The position numbers were made by a program, and so were the translations under genes. Positions 35,426-43,815 of a stretch of 64,000 nt of DNA are shown here, in pieces; within the stretch, counting starts at the first letter, position 1; the number at the start of each line of letters is the position of its first letter. The notes under the pieces are model-generated. The model was not told where the DNA came from. It saw nothing but the letters and a program-made list of their open reading frames with translations, and searched no databases. Origin of the DNA: Bosea vestrisii (lineage in GTDB: Bacteria; Pseudomonadota; Alphaproteobacteria; Rhizobiales; Beijerinckiaceae); assembly GCF_030144325.1 (NCBI RefSeq), contig NZ_CP126307.1:1488001-1552000 (forward strand), in the 5' to 3' direction.

Positions 35426-37054
35426 ATGCCGATTTCGCCCTATGACACCGATCTCCACCGCAACCCGGCGAATTTCCAGCCGCTCTCGCCGCTGCCCTTC
35501 CTCGAGCGCGCGGCCAGCGTCTTCCCGAACCATGTCGCCGTCATCCACGGCCCGCTGAAACGGAATTACGCCGAGCTCTACGCCCGCACCCGCCGGCTCG
35601 CCTCGGCACTGAAGCAGCACGGCATCGGCAAGAACGACACCGTCGCGGCGATGCTGCCGAATACCCCGGCCATGCTCGAATGCCATTACGGCGTGCCGAT
35701 GTGCGGCGCCGTCCTCAACACGCTCAACACCCGCCTCGACGCCGCGATCATCGCCTTCTCGCTCGATCATGGCGAGGCCAAGGTCCTGATCGCCGACCGC
35801 GAGTTCTCTGGGACGGTCAAGGAGGCGCTGGCGCTCTGCAAGGTGAAGCCACTGGTGATCAACTATGACGACCCGGTCTATGACGGGCCGGGCGAACGCC
35901 TCGGCAGCATCGAATACGAGGATTTCCTCAAGCAGGGCGATCCCGATTTTGACTGGGTCATGCCTTCGGACGAGTGGGACGCGATCGCGCTGAACTACAC
36001 GTCAGGCACCACCGGCGACCCCAAGGGCGTCGTCTATCACCATCGCGGCGCCAACCTGCTCGCGACCTCGAACGTGCTCACTGGCGGCATGGGGAAGCAC
36101 CCGGTCTATCTCTGGACCCTGCCGATGTTCCACTGCAATGGCTGGTGCTTCCCCTGGACGATCTCGCTGCTTGCCGGCACCCATGTCTGCCTGCGCCAGG
36201 TCCGCGCCAAGGCGATATACGACGCGCTGGCCGACCATGGCGTCACCCATATGTGCGGCGCGCCGATCGTGATGTCGGCGCTGCTCAACGCGCCCGATGC
36301 CGAGCGCCGCAGCTTCGCCCAGAAGGTCAATTTCTTTACCGCGGCCGCGCCGCCGCCCGAGGCGGTGCTCGCGGGGATGGCGCAGGCCGGCTTCAGCGTC
36401 GTCCATCTCTACGGGCTGACCGAGGTCTACGGCCCCGCCGTGGTCAACGAGTGGAACGGCGCCTGGGACGCCTTGCCGGGCGGCGAGCAGGCGGCGTTGA
36501 AGGCGCGCCAGGGCGTGCGCTATCCGGCGCTGGAAGGGCTCGATGTCCGTGATCCCGAGACCCTGGAGCCGGTGCCGCATGACGGCCAGACGCTCGGCGA
36601 GGTGATGTTCCGCGGCAATGTCGTGATGAAGGGATACCTCAAGAATCCGAAATCGACCAAGGCCGCCTTCGAGGGCGGCTGGTTCCATTCCGGCGATCTC
36701 GGCGTGATGCATCCCGACGGCTATATCCAGCTCAAGGACCGCTCGAAGGACATCATCATCTCCGGCGGCGAGAACATCTCCTCGATCGAGGTCGAGGACG
36801 CGCTCTACAAGCACCCGGCGGTACAGGCCGCCGCCGTCGTCGCCCGCCCCGACGAGAAATGGGGCGAGACGCCCTGCGCCTTCGTCGAGCTGAAGCCCGG
36901 CCAGAGCGTGACGGAAGGCGAGATCATCGCCTGGTGCAAGACCCTGCTCGCCTCGTTCAAATGCCCGCGGACCGTGGTCTTCACCGAAGTGCCGAAGACC
37001 TCGACCGGCAAGATCCAGAAGTTCAAGCTGCGCGAGATGGCGCGGGCACTGTGA
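35426..37054 (+). CDS. AMP-forming acyl-CoA ligase
   Basis: A 542-residue ANL-superfamily enzyme. The AMP motif YTSGTTGDPKGVVYHHRG, MFHCNGWCFPW, the LYGLTEVYGP segment and the C-terminal KTSTGKIQKFKLRE, which carries the catalytic Lys, are all intact. The pattern GWCFPW with ending FKLRE is typical of short- to medium-chain fatty-acid or methylmercaptopropionate (DmdB-like) ligases; sequence does not decide the chain length. It overlaps the next gene by one base. Confidence 0.9.
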   Translation: MPISPYDTDLHRNPANFQPLSPLPFLERAASVFPNHVAVIHGPLKRNYAELYARTRRLASALKQHGIGKNDTVAAMLPNTPAMLECHYGVPMCGAVLNTLNTRLDAAIIAFSLDHGEAKVLIADREFSGTVKEALALCKVKPLVINYDDPVYDGPGERLGSIEYEDFLKQGDPDFDWVMPSDEWDAIALNYTSGTTGDPKGVVYHHRGANLLATSNVLTGGMGKHPVYLWTLPMFHCNGWCFPWTISLLAGTHVCLRQVRAKAIYDALADHGVTHMCGAPIVMSALLNAPDAERRSFAQKVNFFTAAAPPPEAVLAGMAQAGFSVVHLYGLTEVYGPAVVNEWNGAWDALPGGEQAALKARQGVRYPALEGLDVRDPETLEPVPHDGQTLGEVMFRGNVVMKGYLKNPKSTKAAFEGGWFHSGDLGVMHPDGYIQLKDRSKDIIISGGENISSIEVEDALYKHPAVQAAAVVARPDEKWGETPCAFVELKPGQSVTEGEIIAWCKTLLASFKCPRTVVFTEVPKTSTGKIQKFKLREMARAL

Positions 37055-37578
37055 TGTCGCTGCGCCAGGCGAGATCGATCACGGCCCCGGCCCTTGTGCT
37101 TCTGGCCGGGCTCGCGCCTGTTCAGGCGCAGGAGGCATCCGTCACCGGAAACTGGCAGGGCTCCTATGTCTGCGCGCAGGGCAAGACCGGGCTGACCCTG
37201 ACGATCGACCGGCAAGACGGCCGCGAGTTTTCCGGCGTGTTCCAGTTCTACGCCGTGCGCGAGAACATCACAGTGCCGGAAGGGTGCTTCACGGTCTCAG
37301 GCCGGATCAGAAGCGGCGGAGCGGTCGACATCGTCGGCGCAGCCTGGATCAAGCGGCCAGCCGGCTACATCACCGTCGACCTCCACGGGCGGATCGCATC
37401 GGGCGGGGCGGGTATGTCGGGCACGGTGGCGACACCCGGATACGGCAATCTCTGCTCCAGATTCGACCTGACCAGAACCGCCACCAGGCCGACAGTCGAC
37501 GAAGCCTGCCGCGTCGAGGCTCCGGCGGTCAGCCGAGCCCCCCGAAGTCGTGAGATTTCCCTCGCCGCAGCTCCCTGA
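37054..37578 (+). CDS. Exported protein of unknown function
   Basis: A 174-residue protein with a signal peptide (SITAPALVLLAGLAPVQAQ), so probably periplasmic. The mature part is beta-rich (GNWQGSYVCAQGKTGLTLTI; GVFQFYAVRENITVPEGCF) with several cysteines. The ATG at 37054 shares a base with the ligase stop (TGATG), so coupled translation is likely. No family was recognised. The link to acyl-CoA metabolism is positional only. Confidence 0.75.
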   Translation: MSLRQARSITAPALVLLAGLAPVQAQEASVTGNWQGSYVCAQGKTGLTLTIDRQDGREFSGVFQFYAVRENITVPEGCFTVSGRIRSGGAVDIVGAAWIKRPAGYITVDLHGRIASGGAGMSGTVATPGYGNLCSRFDLTRTATRPTVDEACRVEAPAVSRAPRSREISLAAAP

Positions 37579-37662
37579 AACAAAAACCCCGCCAGCGCCC
37601 GCGATGGCAGGACCGCAGCCGCCGTGTTTATAACTCTGCCAGGAACAGGCGGAGAGCTCGGC

Positions 37663-38646
37663 ATGACGGGGAAGAACTGGGACCGGGTGCCGATCGAGGC
37701 GCAGAGCATCGATGCGCCTCTGTCGCGTGCCGCCATCTTCCTCGTGGTCACCGTCGCGAACGAGCAGGCTGCTCTGGCAAAGGCCTGCTCGGCGCTCGCC
37801 GGTCTCGACGATCTCGTCAAGACCGTGGGGTTTCGCGATCTGTCCGCCCGGCTATCGTGCATCGTCGGAATCGGAAGCGATCTTTGGGATCGTCTCGGCC
37901 TCGGCAAGCGGCCGCACGAACTGAAGGCCTTCGCGCCGATTGCGGGAGCGGTCCATACCGCGCCGTCGACACCAGGCGATCTTCTCTTCCATATCCGGTC
38001 CGAACGCCCCGATCTGTGCTTCGAGTTCGAGCGGCTTCTGCTCGACAGCCTCGGCGCCGGTGTGTCGGTCGTCGATGAAGTCTCGGGCTTTCGCTATTTC
38101 GATGCGCGCGACCTCCTCGGCTTTGTCGACGGCACTGCCAATCCGACCGGCCTCGATCTGCCGAGATCGGCGCTCGTCGGTAACGAGGATGCCGATTTCG
38201 CGGGCGGCAGCTACGTCGTCATCCAGAAATACCTGCACGATCTCAAGGCCTGGGCGGCGGTTCCGACACCGCTTCAGGAAGCGATCATCGGGCGTACGAA
38301 GATCGACAACATCGAAATCGATGACGACAACGCGCCGCGCAAGTCACACAAATCGCTCGCCACGATCGTCGATGCCGACGGCAACGAACATGACATCCTG
38401 CGCGACAACATGCCGTTCGGCCGGCCGGGCCAACGGGAGTTCGGCACTTATTTCATCGGCTATTCGCGCTATCTCTGGGTGATCGAGAAGATGCTGCAGC
38501 GCATGTATCTCGGCGACCCGCCGGGGGCCTACGACCGGTTGCTGGATGTCTCGACACCGCACACCGGCACGACCTTCTTCGCTCCAACGCGCCCGACGCT
38601 GGAGGCACTGGTCCAGGCCGCGCAGCAGAAGCTCACCGCGGCGTGA
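37663..38646 (+). CDS. Dyp-type (dye-decolourising) heme peroxidase
   Basis: A 327-residue B-type Dyp peroxidase. The motif GFVDGTANPTG holds the catalytic Asp, KSHKSL the probable heme-ligand His and ILRDNMPFG the distal Arg. The C-terminal region (TGTTFFAPTRPTLEAL) is family-like. No Tat signal is visible, so it may stay in the cytosol. The ATG at 37663 is preceded by GGCGGAGAG and is preferred to the GTG at 37624. Encapsulin or an EfeB operon was not seen nearby. Confidence 0.92.
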   Translation: MTGKNWDRVPIEAQSIDAPLSRAAIFLVVTVANEQAALAKACSALAGLDDLVKTVGFRDLSARLSCIVGIGSDLWDRLGLGKRPHELKAFAPIAGAVHTAPSTPGDLLFHIRSERPDLCFEFERLLLDSLGAGVSVVDEVSGFRYFDARDLLGFVDGTANPTGLDLPRSALVGNEDADFAGGSYVVIQKYLHDLKAWAAVPTPLQEAIIGRTKIDNIEIDDDNAPRKSHKSLATIVDADGNEHDILRDNMPFGRPGQREFGTYFIGYSRYLWVIEKMLQRMYLGDPPGAYDRLLDVSTPHTGTTFFAPTRPTLEALVQAAQQKLTAA

Positions 38647-38653
38647 CCGGGCC

Positions 38654-39751
38654 TCAGGGCGCGGCGGCTGCCCAGTCTCCGACACGCCTCATGAAGCGAG
38701 CCGCCGCGGCAAGCTCGGCGAGAGCGATCCACTCGTTCGGCTGATGCGCCTGCGCGATCGAGCCGGGGCCGCAGACCAAAGCCGGGATGCCCGCCTGCTG
38801 GAAGAAACCGGCCTCGGTCCCGAACGGCATCGCGATCGGCGGCAATAGGCCACCGAGCTCGCGCGCCACTGCGACCGCTGGATCGTCCGGATCGCAGTTG
38901 AGCGGCGGCACGCTGGCGAGCGAGACCGTTTCGACGCTCACCCCGGCAGCCAGCCCAGCCGCCAAGCCCTCCACGACGGCGAGCACGGCCCGTGACGCAG
39001 CTCCATCGGACGGGCGGAACTCCCAGACGATCTCGCAGCGCTCGGGGATGATATTGATGGCGCTGCCACCCTCGATTCTGCCGATGTTAACGGTGGTTCC
39101 GTCGCCCCGCCCTGCTCCGAACGTGGCAAGCGCCGCGACGAGTGCCGCAGCCGGCTCGATCGCGCTGGCGCCGAGACTAGGGTCGCTCGAATGCGCGGCG
39201 CGGCCATGGAAAACGCTACGATAACCGTAGAAGCCGCGATGACTGAGCCCGATACGCATCTGGGTGGGTTCGCCGATGATCGCGAGCGCCGGACGTGGGC
39301 CGTGCGCGAGCATGTCGGCGATCAGGAGCGGCACGCCGAGGCAGCCGACCTCCTCGTCATAGGACAGGGCAAGGTGGATCGGCCGACGCAGCCCGCGGGC
39401 CTGCCAGTACGGAACGGCTGCCAAGCAGGCCGCGACAAAGCCCTTCATATCGACGGCGCCTCGGCCATGGAGGCGCCCATCCCGGCTCGCGAGCACGAAA
39501 GGATCGCTCGCCCAATCCTGATCGTCGACCGGAACGACATCGGTATGCCCGGAGAGGACAATGCCGCCCGGTGCATCGGGGCCGATCGTCGCCAGGATGG
39601 TCGCCTTCGAACCCGTATCGTCGCGGGTCAGGCGCACCCGAGCGTCCGCGCTTTCCAGATAGTCGGCGGCCCAGTGGACCAGATCGAGATTGGAGCGCCG
39701 CGACGTGGTGTCGAAGGCCACGAGCCGGCGCAGGATATCGACCGTATCCAT
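38654..39751 (-). CDS. argE: Acetylornithine deacetylase
   Basis: A 365-residue M20-family metalloenzyme that removes acetate from N-acetylornithine in arginine synthesis. Metal motifs are LSGHTDVVPVDD, GRGAVDMKGFVA and DEEVGCLGVP. The ATG at 39751 is preferred to the GTG two codons upstream because of AAGG spacing. Many Rhizobiales use ArgJ for this step, so this paralogue may instead act on other N-acyl amino acids. It is the last gene of the AraC-AlaX-EamA-ArgE row and lies 9 bp after the EamA gene. Confidence 0.88.
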   Translation of the reverse strand: MDTVDILRRLVAFDTTSRRSNLDLVHWAADYLESADARVRLTRDDTGSKATILATIGPDAPGGIVLSGHTDVVPVDDQDWASDPFVLASRDGRLHGRGAVDMKGFVAACLAAVPYWQARGLRRPIHLALSYDEEVGCLGVPLLIADMLAHGPRPALAIIGEPTQMRIGLSHRGFYGYRSVFHGRAAHSSDPSLGASAIEPAAALVAALATFGAGRGDGTTVNIGRIEGGSAINIIPERCEIVWEFRPSDGAASRAVLAVVEGLAAGLAAGVSVETVSLASVPPLNCDPDDPAVAVARELGGLLPPIAMPFGTEAGFFQQAGIPALVCGPGSIAQAHQPNEWIALAELAAAARFMRRVGDWAAAAP

Positions 39752-39759
39752 GGTCACCT

Positions 39760-40707
39760 TCAGAGCCGGGACGCGCCGGGTGGCCGTGCCGGCCGCAGCC
39801 GGGCACCTGTCCAGTTGCCGGTTGCCAAGAAGAATCCGGCGAGGATCAGCGCCATGCCGACGAGGTGGAAGCCGCGCACCGGCTCACCCAGAACCGCCAC
39901 AGCGAGAATGGCGGTGAACAGCGCCACGAGATGGAACGAGACGCCGGTGACGCTCGGCCCGAGGGTCGCGACGCAATGACCCCAGAGGATGAAGGCGAGC
40001 AGCGAGGCGAACACGCCGATATAGAGAACGGCCGCGAACGAGCCCGCATCGGTCGGAATGCGCGCACCCTGCGCTATTTCGAAGGCCCAGAACGGCGCAA
40101 GCACCAGCAGGCCGGCAGCCATGGTGGCGGCCAGGAAGACGAGCGGGCTCAAGGCTGCCGGCTTGCGCCGCAGCAGGACGGAATAGACGGCATAGTTCGC
40201 AACAGCGATGAGCACGAGGAGTTCGCCGCCATCGGCCCGCAAGCCGCCGAGCTGCTGCAGATCACCGCGCGCGACGATCCAGACGACCCCGGCGAAGGAG
40301 ATCGCGATGCCAGCGAGCGTCCGGCCGGAAACGCGTTCGACCCCGAGGGCGAAGGCGGCCAAAGGCACCATCAGCGGCAGCATCGAATTCAGGAAGGCGA
40401 CGCTGGCGGCAGGCGTCGTCCGCAAGGCGAGATATCCGAGCGCGTTGTAGCCGGCAACGCCGAAGGCACCGCAGGCGACGATCAGGGCGAAGTGCTGTCG
40501 CAGCAACGCCCGCTCCCGCCAGGCCTGCCGGCCGATGAAGGGGGCAAGACAGGCCAGCGCCACGAGCCAGCGCCCGACCGCGAGCGAAACCGGCGGAAAG
40601 CTCGCGCCCAGCGCGCGGCCAAGGACGAGGTTCCCGGCCCAGAATAGCGGCGGCAGCCACAGCAGTAGGAGCGGCCGCGCCCAGAGCCCGTTCAGCAAGG
40701 CTGACAT
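39760..40707 (-). CDS. EamA-family DMT transporter
   Basis: A 315-residue inner-membrane protein with about ten helices arranged as two EamA halves (LFWAGNLVLGRALGASFPP in the first; YAVYSVLLRRKPAALSPLVF in the second). Family members export amino acids or metabolites. The ATG at 40707 stands seven bases after GAGG; a GTG at 40719 overlapping the AlaX stop is the alternative start. Close spacing to alaX and argE suggests export or metabolism of an amino-acid derivative. The substrate is unknown. Confidence 0.88.
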   Translation of the reverse strand: MSALLNGLWARPLLLLWLPPLFWAGNLVLGRALGASFPPVSLAVGRWLVALACLAPFIGRQAWRERALLRQHFALIVACGAFGVAGYNALGYLALRTTPAASVAFLNSMLPLMVPLAAFALGVERVSGRTLAGIAISFAGVVWIVARGDLQQLGGLRADGGELLVLIAVANYAVYSVLLRRKPAALSPLVFLAATMAAGLLVLAPFWAFEIAQGARIPTDAGSFAAVLYIGVFASLLAFILWGHCVATLGPSVTGVSFHLVALFTAILAVAVLGEPVRGFHLVGMALILAGFFLATGNWTGARLRPARPPGASRL

Positions 40708-40715
40708 GGCTGGCC

Positions 40716-41435
40716 TCACACGCCGTCAAGGCCGATGCGAAGACGCCGGTTATGGCGGCCCTTGTTGTCGATCTTCAGGATGCGCAGCGGGCGCGACCCT
40801 CCCGTCGCCGCCAGATGCGTGCCGCCGCAGGCCTGTCGATCGAGCCCGGCGATCTCGACGACCCTGATCCGGCCGTCGGCCGTCGGCGGCGGCGTGACAG
40901 AGCGCGAGCGGATCAGGCCGGGCTCGTCGAAAGCCTCGTCCTCGCTCACATAGGTCTCGCGAACCGGCAGGTTCTGCCTGATCACGTCGTTGATCGCGCC
41001 TTCGAGGCCGCGCAGACGCTCATTGTCGGCCTCGGCTAAGTCGAAATCGATCCGCGCGGTGCCGTCATCGTTCATCTGCACACCGGTCACGAGCGCACCG
41101 TCGAAGCCCTGGTAGACGAGCGCGTTGACGATGTGCAGGTCGGTGTGGAGCTCGCGCATCAGCTGCCGGAACGGACGATCGACCTGCGCCATCACAGCGC
41201 CCGAGGGCATGACCGGCTCGGCGAGCAGGTGCCAAATGCCGTCGGCTTGTGTCTCGAAGCCGATGATCGCGATCTCGCCGCCCGACCATTGCAGCATGCC
41301 CCTGTCGGCGAGCTGGCCGCCGCCGCCGGGGTAGAATGGCGAACGATCTAGCTGGACGCGGCCCGGCTCGGCAGCCGTCACCGCGGTTTCAAGGTCGAAC
41401 ACCTCCGGCTCGTCCAGGCAGAAATAGCGCGTCAC
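40716..41435 (-). CDS. AlaX-like alanyl-tRNA editing protein
   Basis: A 239-residue trans-editing deacylase that hydrolyses mischarged Ser- or Gly-tRNA-Ala. The zinc site is HTDLHIV in place of the usual HTALHLL, together with QACGGTHLA. SPFYPGGGGQLADRG is the N-terminal marker of AlaRS-related editing domains. It starts at a GTG at 41435. Its place between an AraC regulator and an EamA exporter hints at a function in handling an amino acid such as serine or alanine. Confidence 0.93.
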   Translation of the reverse strand: MTRYFCLDEPEVFDLETAVTAAEPGRVQLDRSPFYPGGGGQLADRGMLQWSGGEIAIIGFETQADGIWHLLAEPVMPSGAVMAQVDRPFRQLMRELHTDLHIVNALVYQGFDGALVTGVQMNDDGTARIDFDLAEADNERLRGLEGAINDVIRQNLPVRETYVSEDEAFDEPGLIRSRSVTPPPTADGRIRVVEIAGLDRQACGGTHLAATGGSRPLRILKIDNKGRHNRRLRIGLDGV

Positions 41436-41503
41436 CCGAAGACTCCTTTTCCATGAGGAGTCTGGCGGGCTGCTTCAGCGCGGTATTGGCGGAAATTGAC
41501 TGA

Positions 41504-42355
41504 TCAGCGGGCCAAGCCGGCCGCACCTGCCCGCTGATACTGCAAGGGCGTGATTCCGAACGAGCGCTTGAAGTGCCTGGTCAGCGCGCTCTGATCATAG
41601 AAGCCGCTGGTCAGGGCAGCTTCCGCAATGGGCGCGCCGCCCTTCAACTGCCGGATCGCCGCCTTCAACCGGAGTTGGGTCAGATAGGCATGAGGCGTCA
41701 GCCCGACCGTGCGCTTGAAGAGGCCGATGAGCTGGAACGGCGTCATGTCGACCCAGAGTCCCATCTCACTCAGGCTCAGCCCGCTTTCGGCATGCTGCGA
41801 GGCCATCCGCCTCGCCACCAATGAGACCGCGGCCTCGTCGCGCGGGGCGATCGGGATCGATCGGGCGCCGTCGCCATGGCGCAGAAAGAGCTGGCCGAAG
41901 CTGGCGACGAGCAACTCGCGCTCTTCGAGCGGGTCGTGACCATCGTCCAGGCTGCGATGCAGGCGGGAAAAGGCCGCGATCAGATCGGCATCGGCAACGA
42001 CATTGCGCGTGAAATAGGCTGGCTGCGCGATCCCCAGATCGGCGGTCACTGCCTCGATGGCGGGCTGCGTCAGGTAGAGCGAGCGATAGCGCCAGCTTTT
42101 GCTCCAGCCCATGCGGCCTGAGTGCGGCTCGGCGGGGTTGAAGACCAGCAGGACGCTCTCCCGGGCCTCGTCGCTGCGCCCGCGGCTTTTGAATTCGGAG
42201 CCGCCGCTCTCCGTCACGGCGACGACGAAGGCCTCGTGCTGGTGGGGCGCATAGTCATGCGTCGTGAAGTCGGCGTGAAGGCAGCTGAGGCCATCGACGC
42301 CGGAGGCGTTCCAGTAGCGGGTGGTGTTGCGTGGATCGACGCGAGGCAACGGCAC
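41504..42355 (-). CDS. AraC-family transcriptional regulator
   Basis: A 283-residue regulator. The N-terminal cupin-type binding domain (HDYAPHQHEAFVVAVTE, residues ~25-115) is followed by a C-terminal double HTH (residues ~185-280, with DMTPFQLIGLFKRTVGLTPH and FYDQSALTRHFKRSFGITPL). The GTG at 42355 with GGGAGAC upstream is chosen; the frame extends further without resemblance. Regulators of this type often control a neighbouring EamA or LysE exporter, here downstream on the same strand. Confidence 0.88.
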   Translation of the reverse strand: MPLPRVDPRNTTRYWNASGVDGLSCLHADFTTHDYAPHQHEAFVVAVTESGGSEFKSRGRSDEARESVLLVFNPAEPHSGRMGWSKSWRYRSLYLTQPAIEAVTADLGIAQPAYFTRNVVADADLIAAFSRLHRSLDDGHDPLEERELLVASFGQLFLRHGDGARSIPIAPRDEAAVSLVARRMASQHAESGLSLSEMGLWVDMTPFQLIGLFKRTVGLTPHAYLTQLRLKAAIRQLKGGAPIAEAALTSGFYDQSALTRHFKRSFGITPLQYQRAGAAGLAR

Positions 42356-42500
42356 GTCTCCCTGTCTCGGCTGATTCTTGCATTGTTGGCCGAGCGCTTC
42401 AAACCCTCTGATTCCAGAGCAGCGGGTCGCCGCCGATTCTGCTGTTCTCGCCCCCGAATCAGCCATGTCCCAACACATCCGGGAGCCGATTTCTCTCAAA

Positions 42501-42526
42501 GAAAAACCGGCCCCTCTCGGGGCCGG
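42501..42526 (-). terminator. Intrinsic terminator after the first DUF465 gene
   Basis: Perfect 8-bp stem (CCGGCCCC at 42507-42514 with GGGGCCGG at 42519-42526), TCTC loop, and a T run on the minus strand (A at 42502-42506). It lies about 50 bp past the stop at 42577 and insulates the AraC row. Confidence 0.85.
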
Positions 42527-42576
42527 CTGTCCGCATTGCGGTGAGTTCGATGCGGGCCGCCGCGGCCCGCTGTGGC

Positions 42577-42765
42577 TTAGTGTAATGTCGGTGACGGCAT
42601 GGTTAGCCGCACGCGCTCGATCTCATCCTTCAGCAGCAGCTTCTTTCGCTTGAGCTCGGCCACGCTGAGATCGTTCGACGAGGGGCTCAATACCGCCTGG
42701 GCGATAGCTTCCTCGAGTTGGCGATGCTTGCGTTCAAGCTCGACGAGATGTGTCTGCAGCGACAT
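42577..42765 (-). CDS. DUF465 (YdcH-like) small protein
   Basis: A 62-residue coiled-coil protein (LVELERKHRQLEEAIAQA, then VAELKRKKLLLKDEIERV) of the DUF465/YdcH family, which is abundant in alphaproteobacteria and of unknown function. It has its own terminator and is divergent from a second DUF465 gene about 230 bp away. Confidence 0.9.
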   Translation of the reverse strand: MSLQTHLVELERKHRQLEEAIAQAVLSPSSNDLSVAELKRKKLLLKDEIERVRLTMPSPTLH

Positions 42766-42996
42766 CTGGATCCTCCTGATGAGCGTTCTGGCAGGGTGAA
42801 CTCTGACACAGAGCCGGCTTCACGTCTGCGGGGCAGACGTGCACCGCACCATGAGTTTCTGTGATCCCTTCCGAGACCTTTCCCGAGGCGCGTGAATGCG
42901 AGCGAGCCGGCCCGCATCTGCACGGTCGGCACCCTTGCCGCGCCGTCCGCGCCTGCGCATAGTCACGCCCGATCGCGGCGATGATGAGACGGCTTC

Positions 42997-43215
42997 ATGG
43001 GATTCGAACTGAGCCAGGAGGAGATCGAAGTCCTGGAGGCGGAGCTGGCGCGGTTGCGCGAGGAGCATCGCGACCTCGATAGCGCCATCGACGCCCTCGA
43101 GCGGCTCGGCCCGGTCAACCAGATTCAGATCCAGCGCCTGAAGAAGCGCAAGCTCTATCTGCGCGACCGCATCTCCTATCTCGAGGATCAGCTGACGCCG
43201 GATATCATCGCCTAG
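42997..43215 (+). CDS. Second DUF465 (YdcH-like) small protein
   Basis: A 72-residue charged helix-rich protein (MGFELSQEEIEVLEAELARL, then QIQIQRLKKRKLYLRDRISY) of the DUF465 type. The KKRKL-LRDRI core matches that of the divergent neighbour, so the two look like paralogues. It lies about 100 bp before purE on the same strand. Function unknown. Confidence 0.88.
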   Translation: MGFELSQEEIEVLEAELARLREEHRDLDSAIDALERLGPVNQIQIQRLKKRKLYLRDRISYLEDQLTPDIIA

Positions 43216-43280
43216 GGTGCGGGAATTCCGGAAGAATCCTGATTCGGCGCTTGCCTGTGACGCTGCGGCCGGTCTAGATC

Positions 43281-43312
43281 GCGCGCTTCCTCCCTCCTCC
43301 CGGGAAGCGCGC
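43281..43312 (+). promoter_or_regulatory. Hairpin just upstream of the purE start codon
   Basis: A perfect 10-bp stem (GCGCGCTTCC at 43281-43290 with GGAAGCGCGC at 43303-43312) around a 12-base pyrimidine loop, ending five bases before the purE ATG. The only purine-rich site (GGGAAG) lies within the stem, so the hairpin could modulate translation. No purine riboswitch pattern was recognised. Confidence 0.4.
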
Positions 43313-43317
43313 ATTTC

Positions 43318-43815
43318 ATGGCCGAGTCGACCCCTCCCGTCGCCATCATCATGGGCAGCCAGTCCGACTGGGCGACGATGCGCCACGCCGCCGAGACATT
43401 AGGCGAGCTCGACATCGCCTTCGACGCGCGCATCATGTCGGCTCATCGCACGCCCGACCGGATGTACGCTTTCGCCAAGGGCGCCAGGGCGGAAGGGTTC
43501 AAGGTGATCATCGCTGGCGCCGGCGGCGCCGCGCATCTGCCGGGCATGACCGCTTCGCTCACTCCCCTTCCCGTCTTCGGCGTGCCGGTCGAGTCCAAGG
43601 CGCTCTCCGGCCAGGACAGCCTGCTTTCCATCGTGCAGATGCCGGGCGGCATTCCGGTCGGCACGCTCGCCATCGGCAAAGCCGGCGCGATCAACGCCGC
43701 TTTGCTCGCGGCTGCTGTGCTCGCCCTCTCCGATATGGCCCTCGCCGAACGGCTCGACGCTTGGCGCGCAAGGCTGAGCAACGCCGTCGCCGAACGGCCA
43801 AAGGACGAGGCATGA
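43318..43815 (+). CDS. purE: N5-carboxyaminoimidazole ribonucleotide mutase
   Basis: A 165-residue cytosolic enzyme of de novo purine synthesis that converts N5-CAIR to CAIR. The motifs MGSQSDWATMRH, SAHRTPDRM and AGAGGAAHLPGM surround the active site, and the length is normal. The presence of purK just downstream fits the two-step bacterial route. The stop overlaps the purK start by 4 bp (ATGA), showing translational coupling. A strong hairpin precedes the start codon. Confidence 0.97.
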   Translation: MAESTPPVAIIMGSQSDWATMRHAAETLGELDIAFDARIMSAHRTPDRMYAFAKGARAEGFKVIIAGAGGAAHLPGMTASLTPLPVFGVPVESKALSGQDSLLSIVQMPGGIPVGTLAIGKAGAINAALLAAAVLALSDMALAERLDAWRARLSNAVAERPKDEA

